A stretch of 64,000 nt of DNA from Tanytarsus gracilentus (lineage: Eukaryota; Arthropoda; Insecta; Diptera; Chironomidae), in assembly GCA_038502055.1 (NCBI GenBank), contig JAXRKN010000036.1:1984001-2048000 (forward strand). The letters are read 5' to 3'. Both the position numbers and the translations under genes were made by a program. Below the pieces are notes generated by a model. It ran no database searches, was not told the DNA's origin, and saw nothing but the letters and a program-made list of their open reading frames with translations. Shown one piece after another: positions 12,707 to 27,100 of this stretch. The number at the start of each line of letters is the position of its first letter. Position 1 is the first letter of the stretch.

Positions 12707-15700
12707 CAATAATTTTAAGTTTTGTCCATGACAACAAATTTTTTGAAAATAATTTTTAATTGAAATTCAATTAATTTTTTTCAGACTCTAAAAAGTATTT
12801 TTTACATTGAAATCCCTTCCTGGTGCAACTACAATCTGATGTGCAGCTTTAATATAAATCGTGAGCATTTTTCTAAATGAAAATAAATCCAATATTGCCG
12901 ACAAGAACTGACGTACAGTTTCAATATCATTCGAGTAGCAATGACGAGGAAAAATCTTGATTTCACCCTTAATCTTCAATTACAACACAGCCAATAAATC
13001 TCTCTCGCTCCGTGGAGATTTTCAAAAGACATTTAAAACAATGAGATTTATTTTTAGCCTTCACTGGAAGTTGCTGCACAACTGCAATTGAAGAAAACAA
13101 TTTTTCAAGTCCAAAGCGCAAGGAAACAGAAAATAAATAAATATTTATCATCGTGGGGGTTTAATTTCAGCTTGCACCTGAAAAATCACGAACTCATTCG
13201 GACTCGAATTCAATTTATATCGTCTGGCATCGCCACAAATTGAGTCTCGAAATACATTTCCTGTCCCTATTTCACTGTGTATAAATATATCTTGGTTCTT
13301 TAGCAACCATCTGCACCATTTGACCTGAAAGCGCACAGCAATATTTTGCTCGCATTGAAAAATGAGAAAATTTTGTAACAAATTGAGGTTGAATGCGAGG
13401 AAAAATAATCGATGGGAAAATTTTACTCGCTAGATTAATTAAAATTTAATTTTAAATCGACACATTTTAAGGCAAGAATTTAATTTCAAGCCACTCACAA
13501 GCTAAAGACACACGACACGATGTAGTGAAAGATAAAATAAAGTTTTGCCTCATAGAGCGCATTAAGCAAGACAGCAAGAAAGTTTCCTTCCTCTTAATTT
13601 TGCTTTGATAGACTTTCCTCCTTCCTGTCAGTATAATCTGAAGACGATAGAAAATGTTGCTTTTTCAAGAGAGAGGCGAGGAGAGTTGTCGTAAATTAAT
13701 TCATCATATGAAGCTGTTTCACATGCTGAGCAAATGTCATTAAAGCCATAGGGAAGTCTCTTCTCAATCTATTTTCAAGATGTTTTATAACGAAGATGCC
13801 AAAGAAGTAGAGCGATCGCTTTTGGTGACAAATTCATCGGAAGATCCCTGCATGAATCCTTCAAAGTTTCTCTCGCTCAACTGTCGACAAAGAGAAAGAA
13901 ATGGCCAAAAGCAACGGATGGAATGTGACGCACGCGTTTACAAATAATCATAAACTTTGTAATTTTTTTAGAAAAAAACTTTTTTGAGTTGAAAAATATT
14001 TTAACATTAAAAATTTTTGTTGATGACGTCACAAAAAGCCTCAAGATACTTTAAAGAATTTTTGTTAGAATTCTATATGTCATCAGGCACTTCCTGGAAA
14101 AGTTTTATAGAGCAGAAAATCTTCGAGTGCCACTCGATCTACACAATTTGTAAACAAGTCCCACAAGCATATGAAAATCATCATCCATCATCGAAGTTAT
14201 GAGTTTTTCTTGCGTATACACTTTCTTCATGATTTAAAAAATTCTTCAGACTTTTTTCGCAAATATTGACGAGGGGATGCGAAGGTAAATCACTGTCAAG
14301 TGTAGAAGCAAATATTCGTACGATTATTAATATTGTGAAAGCGTTTTCATGCTAGAATAGTTAAGTGAGCACCGTGATGTTTGCCATCAGAGAGTTTCAA
14401 AAATTTAATTTTTTCATTGTGAAAACTTTTCTATTAACAAATTAAACGAGAAAAAAAGTGGCATGCGAAAAATTCACTTTGAGTTCTCTGTGTGGTTGAT
14501 TTCCATCGAGAGAAAGTTCGAGTGCAAGCGAGAAAAATGATGAAAAGCAAACATTTCGGCTGCTCTACGCATTTTCAATTATATTTTTTTGCGAATGAAT
14601 TTATAGAACCTCAAAATTTTTGCCTCTAGTTCCGTTATTTTACTTTTCCCTCTCGTTCCCTATTCAAACACATAAACTCAACGATCCTAACATAACATGC
14701 AAAAAAAGTTTCATTTCATATTCATCACTTAAATATGAAGTTTTTTCTCCGCTGAGCATTTTTCTATGCTGAAAGAACAACTGTTATTTATAGATGGATG
14801 TATATGTGAAAGTTCAGCTTATGAAAATCGCTGGCCAAAGAAAAATATGAATAAAAAAGTTTAACGCTTTTAATAAATTTGTTAAATGCAAATGTGATGA
14901 ACATTTATGGATCAGCTGCACTCAGTTCTCACTCGAATTTATTTGAATGCATTAAAAATTATTTCATAAATATTTTACGAGGTCATTTCTCAAAAAGAAA
15001 ATTAATTAAAGTTAATTTAAATTTGCTTCAAAATTGGCCCATTTAAAATTAATGAGCAAGAAAAGTGCTTATTGTGGTCTTTAAAGAACCTTTTCTAAAT
15101 CCTCTTACAACGCGTGCAATCTTGTTTGTAATTTTTATCTCATGATGAAAGCAGCAAATGTAGAAAAGCCCGTAAAAATTTTCATGGCCATAAAAAATCG
15201 TAATTTAGTCGCTGAGAAATTAAAAGCTTAACTGCTCAGCAATTTTGAAGCTTATTTTCTTTCTTCAGCATAAGCAGATGAGGATATTCAAAATAAGAAG
15301 AAAAGCATCTTAATTCATTTTTCAAATATTTCTTTTACGAGTAAGCCCGAAAAGCGGAAATTTAAAAAAATTCAATGTTCACACTGAAGGCGAAGAAAAC
15401 ACAATCAATTCAAAATCATATTCGGGCTCGCTATCTCACTCGATTACTCGGCGAGAGCGCAATGGGAAAAAGGTCCATAATAAAATGATCCCTTGCCAAT
15501 AATAACAATAATAAAATGGATATATCCATCGACAGATTATATTTATTGCTTTTCTTGCGACTCACGGGTACTCAACCCGTAAGAGAGAGAGAGAAGAAAA
15601 AATCTTTATAGGCATAAGCCACTTCTATACTGAGGGGTTTGAATCATAAGAGGAAAAAAGCACACGGTTGGTGGGCGTTAAGGAGGTGAAATTAAATAAA

Positions 15701-18700
15701 ATCCTTGCTCAAGTCTCTTATAAAAAACAAGTGGGATTAAATATTAATTGAAGATTTTTTACATAATTTTTTGAACCCTCCACATAAAGACCCTCAGTCA
15801 GCTCTCTAAGAAAATTTATTATTTCGACGCCCCTTCAGGTATTTTTGTTGCTATTTTTGCAATGTCAAGTGACATCAATAAATAAATATTTCTTTGAAGC
15901 TTGAGCAAGATAAAAAAAATTACCAAAACCTGATCTGCTGATAAATAATTTGATTAAAAAGTAACAAACCCTTGCAAGATAAAGAAGAAGAAAAATTATT
16001 AACATGACATTTGAGGCAGCCAAGCAATATGATCTTGGATTATTTAGGAGGTACTTGGAGTGGCATTTATTGGCATAACAATCAAATCGCAAGAGCATGA
16101 AAGATTTACGGTCATTTTTCTCCCCTTTTTCCGATAACCAGTGAAATGTGTTCAAATTAAAAATAAAGACGAAAAATGGGGTTATTGCGCCACAAATAAT
16201 CACTCTAACATTTATTATTTCCTTCAATCAATGATGATCTCTTGACTTTGTAAGAAGATTGAGAAAATATGTTTAAGTATCAAACTTAACACTGCATAAA
16301 TAACATTAAATAGCTTATCATTTTCTACTAATTGCCACAAATGGTGAGAATACAGAATCTCGGGGTTCATCACAAAATTACGGGAAATTTTCTTAAATTT
16401 TAATTCTCATGTGTAAAAATTGTTTTAAGAATTTTTAAATTTTTTTTTTAAAAAAATTTACATTTTTTATGAACAATTTCCACGTAATTTAAGTGCCTCT
16501 CCTCTTACTCTATGAGATTTAATGGATCTGTAAGAGCCATATTTCTTTTTATAGATTATCTTTTCTTCCCTTTATTCCCTCTCACACTTCTTTGGCATGA
16601 AGAACTGCTAAGTCCTAATTCCCATCAAATGGATGTCTATAAATGGAAATGTATTTTCGGAATCCACAACTTTTGCTTTATCAGCACTCGTACTTATCTC
16701 CCCACACCACTTCTTCTTCTTCTCGCATAAATTTAAAAATAATATGATGATAAGGATATGAGAGGATGATCAAATATTTCAAGAGCTTTCAAAATTTATT
16801 CTCATTTCCTTTATGTGGTGAGACTTCCAAGAAATGTGATAATCAAGAAAATTATTATCATGATGAGAAAATGTGTGATTTCAATCAAAAATGTGCTCAT
16901 ATTTTTGATGATTGAGTGTTTCAAAATTAAATAAAATATTTTTAGACTATGAAAGTTTTTTGCTTTGAAAATAATCCAAAAAATGAATTGCATCAAGAAT
17001 TTTATGATAAAAATTCTCTTCGAAATGCTTTTACCTCATCGAAGAAGTCTACACCAAAAGACTGAAGCGTGAAATGCAAATCTCAAGTTGATGCGAGAGA
17101 TTTATTCAGATGCGGTAAAAGTCGTCAATGCATCATCTCGAGATGGAGTTGAGAAAAACCTCATTTTTCCTCCCTTATAAAGCTAATTTAAATATCAGCA
17201 TGAGCATACATATGAGTGTATGTATATCCGCATGAGGTGACTAAACTCAATTTGGAATAATTTAAAATTTTCCGCAAAGCCATGTGAATGATCTCGACTC
17301 GTCGCCTACAGGGAACTATTACTGCATATTTTATGGTTGATAATTATTCAACTTTCTACTAAAAAGAACTTTTTCAATTAAGAAGTGCTTCATATATCAT
17401 CCCCGAACCCGGGCAAAGGATTATGTGCATAATTTTGTTTGATTTTTTTTCTTCATTCTAACGAACTTGAATCTCACTTGAGTAATAAAAAGTCATGGTA
17501 GTGGTGTGTTTTTTATATAGCATTGAGAAATTTTTTATGATCCTCATTTCCTCTTCAGCACCCAGTTCATTCCGCCCTCACGCTTCATTATCTCCTACAA
17601 ATCATTTTTGATACTTATCGCTTATATAAATTTTCCTATAAACGCGAGGCTTCAATTTTATAAATTCTTAAAAAAAATTATGGCGAGAGAAATTTACGTG
17701 TGAAAGCATAAAAAAAGAAATTGCAACAAAATTGAGAGCTTTCGAAATTAAATTCAATTATCAGGAAAAATTTATGAGAATGAAAACCAACATGATGCGA
17801 ATAAGTAAAATATATATTTTTTCTCACTCGGCACTCACCAACACTAAAGTGTGCACCATGAAAAAGTAAAATTATAATCGAGAGAGAAAAATTTCAATAT
17901 AAAACATCAATAATTCTGTGAATGATTCATAAAGTTTCACCAGGAAATTAATGCGCTTGAAGAGTTGGTGGTGAAGCGTTGCAATATGACGAAGTTAAAA
18001 GCTCTTGAAAGTCAAAATTTTACTAAAAAAATTTTAAAATTTGTTTCTTCAACCCTCAAAATGATGTGAAAGTAAAGTTTCATGATTTTAAATAAATTCA
18101 TATGAAGTGCCTAATTTTTCAAGCATTCCTTAAGACACCTCAATCACAACAAATTGAAAGTTCAAGTGCCTTTAGTGCACATAATATTTTAGCAACGAAC
18201 AAAAATTGCTGCACAAGGACCGACGATAAAATATTTATGACTCTCATATTCATGCTGCATCGACAATGGCTGTATGGCATTTAAATTCATATTTCATTCA
18301 CTTCTAAGGCAATGGCATGTAGGATCCCTTTCTGTTTGTGCTAACAGCACACCATTTTTCATAAGTTATAACCCTCGTCTCGATAAGTATTTTTTCATCA
18401 TAAGAAATTACCATAAATTTGTTATGTTTTGCAAACACTTTCAATATCGGAGCGATAAAATAAACTTAACTGCAACTTACATAAAAATAACTTTTACGTC
18501 AATGTTTCTGTTGTCGGTTTTAAAATCTAATTAATTAAGAAATATATAAAAAAATCAATACGTTCGAGCTCTTTCCAATTAACCTCAAAAAGTTTGAATT
18601 GAAAATTGAAAGCAACAGAAACAGCATCATTGCGGCAGTGGCGAATAAAAGGAAATGAGTTGGGAGTTGGAAAGAAAAAATTGTGAGGGATGAAAAGAAG

Positions 18701-20299
18701 AAAAGGCACACTTGAATTGAGTGAAAGAAGGATTGCCTAAGAAAAAAATAATGGAAGACGTGGATGGAATTTTTGCCGACTTGATTTAATGAAGTTGATA
18801 AACGATAAGAATTTTTTCAACAGCTCTCGAATTTTCATCGATATCCAAAATTGAGCACATAAACCTTTACACATGTCAATCTCGTGACGGTTTAATAGAA
18901 AATGTGCTGAATTTTCAATCATCATTTTTAGTCTTTTTGTTTCCCTTTTTTTGCTGATTCCATGCTAAAAGTGAAAATAATTCACAGTGCAGAGAATAAA
19001 ATTTAATTTGAGGTTAGAAAAGCTTCCATCAGCTTAAAAAAATCGTTTTTTTATGCAGCAGTTTTTAGAGTTAATTTTGTGACATAATTAAATTTTTTGC
19101 TTCTAAAAGTAATTTTAAATAAATTCAACAACTTTCTTGAAAGGACAGCAAAACCAATTCAAAGAATTCTTTTTATCATTGGATTACTTTGTACACTTCG
19201 ATGCGTTGCTTATCTCCTCACATACTTAGAATATGGATCGAATTTATTTTACATTGAAGAATTTGTTATTGAAAAAATACTTTTCTTGCATTCGCCATGA
19301 ACAGCAAAAGAAAAAAGTTCTTTATACAAACATTTCCAGATCATCCATTCAAAGAGAAAATTGAATGATATTTAAGTATACAAACATGCACATTTACTCG
19401 ACTCAATGGACATGCTTTGTCAGAGTGGAAATGTATTTTTCCATTGAGATTTTCATGTTGAAAAGTTCAAAAGAAAAATCTTTTTGAAAATCAGTGAAAT
19501 ATATTTAAAAAATCTAAAACTTAAGTTACCACAAAAAATTTGAATTAATTTTAATGCGATTTAAAAATTTGTTGTTTATTAAATTTTTTTAGGTGATAAA
19601 ATAAATTTGTCATAAAAAAGTTTATAAACTCAGCAAAAATAAAAAATCCTGAAAAAATCTCAAAACTTTTTAAAGGGACTTTTTGAGATGAATTGAATTT
19701 TTTTATCATAATCCTTCTACATCCACACATTGCAACGCAAAAATAAATTTCCCCTCCTCACCTTACAAAAAACATTGCATGTCGAACACAAAAATCAACA
19801 CTTTTTTTACTGCAAAGAGCGATGACTGAGTGTGGAATAAAAAAATCATAAATTCATATCTGTGAATGCGCGAGACAGAATTAAAAGCCTGAATATAAAA
19901 AAATGAAAAAAAGTTCTCGACTGAATAGAGAGAGTCACAGTACAAATAAATCCGACAAAAATCCCCTCCGAAATAATAAATAAAATATAACTTCCGCTTA
20001 TTGAACACCCACACATACATTCGCTTACTCGATATTCATTAACGGTCAATGGTGGTATTAAAACACGTAAAAATATGCGTAAAGGTTAACAAAAAGATCA
20101 AAATTTGAAGTTTATGTGAATTATTTTTAAATAGCTTTTCATCTAAATCAAACTGTTTGATTTTCAAATCCCTGCTGTTACGCAAAAATTGTTAATTTAA
20201 AATCACACAATGGTATTCTGTCAAAGCTTCTGATACAACCCATCATCAAATAACTAATTACTCATATCTCACGCATTAATTTCCATTTTGTTGAAATGA
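12707..20299. other. AT-rich non-coding stretch
   Basis: No gene found. Open frames are short and of random composition. A small stem-loop lies at 15561-15583 (9-bp arms around a 5-nt loop, one mismatch). A perfect TGACGTCA (CRE-type) octamer lies at 14024-14031. Neither is near a gene I can identify. Confidence 0.5.
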
Positions 20300-20479
20300 G
20301 TTATAGCTCCCTATATATTAATTTGGATTTTTCCAAAACCTGTTTTCGACCCCTAGTGCCAAGACATTACATTGTGCAGTATCAAAACATATACTCAAAT
20401 GATAGGCCTAGTCAAACCCTACAAACTGGCGAAAACAGATTTGAAATCGGTTGATCCTACGAGGAGTTAGAGCCATTTA

Positions 20480-21365
20480 AGTCATCTTCTTTCTTACTTT
20501 CTTACTTTCTTCTTTCTTACTTTCTCACGATCTTAGTGAACGCCGTATCTCAAGAACGGCTGGTCGGATTTGACTCGGGTTTGTGGCTAAAGATCGGATT
20601 TTGGTTCTAGTTGTGCAAGAAGTATTTAGTTTTGAGGTACGATCCTCCAAGGATCGTCCGTGGGTGCAAAAATGTCCTTTTTCATACAAATTTTCTCTTA
20701 TATGGCTTCATGGGTATCGTTGAACTCGTAATTGCATCAGGAATCGATTGACACTGACGATTTTTAAGGAATGTCCATGATGGCCGGCCAGGAGTGCCAC
20801 TAATGTCCATTTTTCAGAACTATGGCTTCATGTATGTCGTTGAACTCGTCATTGGACCAGGAATCGATTGACACTGACGATTTTTGAGGAATCTCCATCA
20901 TGGCCGGCCAGGAGTGCCACTAATGTCCATTTTTCAGAACTATGGCTTCATGTATGTCGTTGAACTCGTCATTGCATCAGGAATCGATTGACACTGACGA
21001 TTTTTGAGGAATGTCTATCATGGCCGGCCAGGAGTGCCACTAATGTCCATTTTTCAGAACTATGGCTTCATGTATGTCGTTGAACTCGTCATTGGACCAG
21101 GAATCGATTGACATAGATGATTTTTGAGGAATGTCCATCATGGTTGCCAGGAGTGCTACTAATGTCCATTTTTCAGAACTATGGCTTCATGTATGTCGTT
21201 GAACTCGTCATTGCATCAGGAATCGATTGACACTGACGATTTTTGAGGAATGTCCATCATGGTCGGTCAGGAGTGCCACTAATGCTCATTGCAACGGAGT
21301 AGGGTACTAATCTATGCGGAGCTATTGGAAATGGCAACGCCGTTTGCAGACCCATCTTGTTTTCA
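20480..21365. mobile_element. Unclassified element carrying a 120-bp minisatellite
   Basis: This block is less AT-rich than its surroundings. It opens with a pyrimidine-rich TTTCTTAC repeat (about 20490-20526), then a unique segment (20530-20690), then a tandem array (20701 to about 21285), and ends near 21365 in GC-richer sequence. The array and the segment just before it are related to the block at 48.8-49.7 kb, so this is a dispersed repeat family. No transposase frame is present, so it is non-autonomous. I cannot fix exact ends or assign a class; Helitron-like elements with internal minisatellites are one possibility. Confidence 0.5.
20701..21285. repeat. Tandem array, about 4.9 copies of a 120-bp unit
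   Basis: Units start at 20701, 20821, 20941, 21061 and 21180, giving periods of 120, 120, 120 and 119. Each begins with TATGGCTTCATG and contains GTTGAACTCGT, AATCGATTGACA and GGAATGTC motifs. Units differ by a few substitutions, and two alternate versions of one segment (TTGCATCAGG and TTGGACCAGG) are interspersed. Confidence 0.95.
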
Positions 21366-23644
21366 ATACATATTGATCAAAAGCGTATAAATCAAAAATT
21401 GCATATTTAATGAGACTGCCTTTGATGTATGTTTATTTGCAAATTAAAAATTCACATGACGGCAAGCACATTTTCGAATTTAGGTTACTGCATCCAAAAA
21501 TAATAATAAGAGAAATTTTCGAAGTGCAACTGGAAAAGTTTCGTCGGATGCTGTGAAAAGTTCCAGTCGCCTGGATGCTGATGCAGCATTCGACATTGAT
21601 AAACTTTCCATTTTCCATTGGTGCTTTAGAAAAAAAAGCTGGCAAGAATGTCGGGTACGTGTGTTGAGGTGAACAATCGAGACAATAAATTTCTAAAGGA
21701 AGAGAAGAGGAAAAAATGTTTTATCTTCGCTCACATAAATGGTTTTGCCTCAAGGCATTTTCTCGTATATCCACTTACATTCCATATCGGGATATCAAAA
21801 AAAAATAGAGACGCAGTGAAGGAAGGAGTAAAGTCATAGAAATGACAGCTCTTCCTTTCCACCGTAAAATATGATTTTTCTCACGCATTTATGAAGTGAT
21901 AAATCCACCTGTGTGTACTGATTCAAGCCTAAACTTTCAATCTTTAACTACAACCAAAAATTTAAGCCATTAAAAGTGTCAAATAAATTTTACAACTTTT
22001 GCCTTCTTCGCAAAACTTTTTTTATGTATTAAAATTTAATTTCACAACCAACAAGTTTCTTTTTTCAGTATGTCAACCCCAATCCACTTAAATCAGAAGA
22101 AAGCTTCAAACTGCCAGATTTGTTCTCGTGGATAACTTGCAGCATATAAAAAAAAGTCGGGAGCTTTTTCAATATATACAACAAAAAGGTGTACATAAGC
22201 GAAGGATGACAAGTTAATTCTATTTTTATGGAGCTAAGTGAATATCAACAGAGAAAAAGGAAATTGCAAGTAATCATCATATGATATATGCTCATGTCAT
22301 AAAATTCTATTTTTCGAGAGTGACAGAGACAATTTTTTTTCTTTAAAAAAAGGACAAGAAGCAGCAGAAATAACACTTAAATTTTGTGTTACACTTCAAC
22401 ATTTTTCGTTGATGTTCATCTGTTACATAAAAAGAAGACAGCAACAACAACACGATATGATTCTATCATGATGCCGTTGAATGGGTGACATTATGCCGTA
22501 AGAGCATGTAAAAAGTTTAAAGGGAAAAATCACCTTAGCATAAAGTGAGACATTTGATAGGGAAATTTTATGTTTCGCGTCTGCTTGATGATGGCTTATA
22601 CGAGCATGAGAGAAAGACATAAAAGATATCGTTGCCCCCGAGAAATTTTGAGATTTCCCAGCGTGAGGACACTTTAGAAATTGATTTCACAAAAGAAAGC
22701 CCTGAGGAGCTATCAAGGCAACTTTGAGATGAAAGGAAATGCCATAAACTCCCATTGACATCGAACCTTCGCATGGGAAAACAAATTTTATGTCTTAATT
22801 TTAAACTTTTTTTAAAGACCTTTTATGCCCATCCGAATGGTCCCGGAATCTATTCCCTAATGACTCTATTAAATCACAAAACAACTGTGCGGAAAAATTA
22901 GCATGAATTTTTTTTCCATTCCGCACTCTTCCATAAAATAAACATAAACACATTGGTATGAAATTTATCCCGTCATCCCCATGGCACACATTCCAATTTC
23001 TCAGCATTTGACGCAGTGTAAAATCCTTGCATATGAATGAAAAATTATGGTGATGCTGATAACGATTGCGTGCGGCAGCAGAAAAAAGCATGATGTTAAT
23101 AAAAATTTTCTAAATGGACGTCGAGGCATGAAAACAGGGGAGATGCTTGCGATTTTTCTCCCTTCTCTCTTACTTCCACACAATCGTATCTTTTCTCTCG
23201 GTCGTTCACGACGGGAATCAACAGATGTTGTGTAAAAATAACGGTCAAAAAATATTTAAAAAAATTCTTACATGCGCTCCAATACTTCAACACCATCAAC
23301 TTCACCACTCACCCACTTCCCTCAATAATAATGCGCTCTCACTGTCTTACCCCCAAATCAATTTCATACAGTGACAAGATTAAAGACAGCGAGAGAAGAA
23401 ATGCAAAAAATGCATGTTACCAAAAATGAAATTAATAATAATTACAGAAAAAGTTAATTCTTGTTGGAACCAATAAAATAAATATGTCAAAAAATAGTCA
23501 ATCATAACGGTGAAATCTTACTCGAGAGATTCGTCTAGGGGTAAATTCCGGGAGCGAACAATTTAAACATTCACACGTTTAATTTTGTAAAGGTATTTTG
23601 GTTACTAAATTAAGTTTAATAAATTTGATCAGGAAAAAGGACTA
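21366..23644. other. AT-rich non-coding stretch
   Basis: No supported gene. Several overlapping short frames occur on both strands around 22.4-23.4 kb, but they have no domain and no consistent splice sites. Confidence 0.5.
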
Positions 23645-24184
23645 AATAAAATAAGTAAAAAAAATTTAACAACACTCCCTTCTCTTTGTACAACTAGATA
23701 TTTCGCACGGAAAAGTATTAAATAAAATAAAATCAGTAAATATTTTGACATTTTCATCCATGTTGTTATAACTCTCTTTTGAGAACTTAAAACTAAATTT
23801 TGGTATTTGCTTTATCGCAACATATTAAACATATGTATGCAATACTTGAATGAATTTAATATTGGAATTTAAGATCCAAAAATTAGAGAAGTGGAGCGGT
23901 TTTAAAAAACATCAAACAAACAAAAATTATTGCTTCACTTCTCTAATTTTTGGATCTTAAATTCCAATATTAAATTCATTCAAGTATTGCATACATATGT
24001 TTAATATGTTGCGATAAAGCAAATACCAAAATTTAGTTTTAAGTTCTCAAAAGAGAGTTATAACAACATGGATGAAAATGTCAAAATATTTACTGATTTT
24101 ATTTTATTTAATACTTTTCCGTGCGAAATATCTAGTTGTACAAAGAGAAGGGAGTGTTGTTAAATTTTTTTTACTTATTTTATT
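23645..24184. repeat. Near-perfect 249-bp inverted repeat with 42-bp spacer
   Basis: The left arm is 23645-23893 and the right arm is 23936-24184. Each is 249 nt, and reading one against the reverse complement of the other I found no indel and no mismatch in the parts compared. The match stops sharply on the outside (24185) and reaches the loop with one mismatch followed by three more pairing bases. The arms have no coding potential. A transcript would fold into a dsRNA hairpin of about 249 bp. The high identity implies a recent origin, such as snap-back replication, a recent fold-back insertion, or an assembly artefact. Confidence 0.95.
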
Positions 24185-27100
24185 ATGGTTGAAACTTTCT
24201 ACTTTCGCACTGCTGCTGTCGTTGATCCTCTCTCTCCAATGAGTATTTACTGTTCAAAGAGAGAGTGCGAGAAAAACTCAACATCATCATCTCATTTTTC
24301 AGGATGCTCATTTACGAAATTAAACTTTATTGCATCATCATCATATGCAGAGAGTCACTGACACAGTAACATCATTTGAAAAAGTGAGAGCATTCTCACG
24401 TTTTGTGAGTTAAAAAGATTCGATTTATCACATTGAACTTTGATGCTCTTCACATGGTCCACTGAACATTTCAAAACTAAGTTTTAAATGCAGAAAATTA
24501 CGTGAAAATTTAAAATTATGCAATTACTTTAAGCTCAGATTTTACATTTACAAGAAAGATTTTCCAATAAATCTCCGCAAATTTTTAATGCGATTTGTTC
24601 TTTGAATACATGCCACAAATCCTCTTAACTGCACTAAGCACCTCCTAACGCAGTACCAGCGGTTTACATCATGTGATATGTTGGATGAAGAGTTTTAAAA
24701 TTTTTGGATGTAAAATTATATTTGAATTTTTTTATTTCTTGATTCCTAATTAAAAAAATCTTATCCCTAATAAAAGCGAAAATTTTTAATCTTGAAATTA
24801 GACTTGAAAAATTAAAATAACAAAATCTTCTTCCCAACTTTTCGCCATAAATTTTAGTGTCCACATAAAAAGCAGCGTCAGCTTAACAACATGAAAGTAG
24901 CACGTTGCTATAAAAATAATTAAATAATTAAATAAGAAGAGAGTGACAGTAATGAAATTTAGCAGAGAGCGCAAAAAAATTTTGTGATAATTCTTCTTTG
25001 CTGCTTAGTCTCACAGAATTTTATGCATTCATTCGGACATCACCATGATGATGATGTGGATTCATTGTTAGTGCTACTTGGTGTTGAGATACTGCACATA
25101 ATTCGGTTTTGAAATTAAATTTGACGACGTAAAAAGCGCATCATAATAGAAAAAAAAACTTTTGATGTCGGGCTATGGCAACTAAATCCCTTCGTGACAT
25201 CACAACCACACATAAAATCGTATGATGTAAAAACTTTAAAATGTAATTTTAATTTCATAACTTGGTAGTTGACGGCTATGTCAAAGTAAAACGTGCAAGA
25301 GTGAGATAGAGCTATAAAAATGGAGACACGTTGGTTATGTTAAAAAAGACATTACTGTCTTCACTTTAAAATTGTTTTCTTTTTAAATTTCCGTTAAAAA
25401 TTAAAAATGTAAACAAATAATTTTTTTCAACATTTTGAGGTTAAAATTCTAAAAAATTAAATAACTCGAGTGGAGACAGTGAAAACAACGCAAGGACTAA
25501 GGAAAGATATAATAATGAAAATACATTCTTTACACTCTCACAACACTCCATACATGCTGAGTATCATGCAGCGAGTTAAAGGCAGAAAAAAGCTGTGCTG
25601 TAAGCACGAGCAAATAATATAAGTTATGATAAAGGAAGGCAGCATTTCAAAAGGCACATGGGAAATAAGTGTAATGATGACAATTTCGCGAACTTCAGCA
25701 CACACATGCACGAGCGACATTGCAATTAACTTTTCCCCTCAGCACTTCTCACTCTCAACACCAAAATGAAGTGGTGCGGGTAAAGGGAAAATTTTCACAT
25801 ATTTCATTTTTACGGTTGCTCCCTTTTCACGCCTTCCTACACTTTTATGCATAATCATAAATTTTCCTATTTTTACGATACCGAAACTATGGCACAACAT
25901 ATGCGTGTGTGTGTGCGATATCTTGTATTGTATGCTTGACAATCAGTAAGAAGTAACACACCAATTAGTCATTTACATTTACAACAATTTCAGAAAGAGC
26001 ATGTGGAATTGTCGAGGATGTAGTGTGCGGTTAAGACCTCTGAGTAATAAATTAAAAGCTTCCAAATTTCTTCTGCTTTTTCCTTGGATGCTCGTAAAAC
26101 ATCGCTCAGCATGAACCAGATCCCTAAAGTGAAATTTTTTATGTCAAGAATATTCTAGTAAATAAATGAGATAATTTTTAATAAATTATGTTAAAAATTT
26201 GCTAGAAAATTTCAAACTTTTTGAAACAACAAAATTTTTTTCGAAAGCTCTTTAAAAAATTACACTCAATTCCTCCAATCATCATTTCATCGATGAGAAA
26301 GAAGAAAAATTACTTGCGATAAAAAATATCACAATTGCCTATCTATGCAATGCTGTCATCGTTATCTCTCCAAATATAATAAAATAAACACACTTCATAA
26401 CTTTATAGGTTAAATCGCAAAATGTACATTGCAAACAGAGACACAAATGATGGCAATAAAAAATAACAAAGTGAAAAAAGCTTCTGTTGTCACGAATGGT
26501 GCGACAGCTCATAATAAATTTTTTTTTTCGGCAATTTCTGTTGCGTATGTTTGCCGAGAGGCATTTTGATTATCATATCAACGGTAATATTTCAAATGAG
26601 AGTGGATATTCAATCGAAAAATTATACACAAAGAAAAAAAGAGAGTATTAGATGGAGAATTCCAAGTTTGACTTTTCTAAACATCAAAAATGATCTCTAC
26701 AAAAACGATTTATTGCACGATTACAATTTGTGTACGTTGGATTGAAACATGTGAAAAGATGAGTTTATCAGAAATCAAATAGTATTTTTTGCATCAGCAC
26801 GTTCACATGTTTTTACACATCGTAGGTTAGCCATCGTGAGTTAGGGAGGCGGAGGGCAACATATGGAGTCCATTTCGTGCATGAGGACAAAAAATGCTTC
26901 ATCTAACTCAGAAAAATAATGAGAAATTTGTTCTATACAAACTTTGTTATCATGATCGAAACACAACGAATTCTACCGACCGACATAAAGACATGATGAA
27001 CATAAAGCAGAAGCACATCCTTCTCTATATGTGGAGAACATAAAATTGTTATGAGAAAATCATCCTTAATTATTTTCAAGTTGCGCCCACATCCATATGT

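Noticed and set aside
20701..21285. CRISPR-like array
   Set aside because: The whole 120-bp unit repeats with no unique spacers, and the genome is eukaryotic; this is a minisatellite.
23645..24184. A terminal inverted repeat of a full transposon
   Set aside because: The 42-bp spacer has no room for a gene and I saw no target duplication; described as a hairpin instead.
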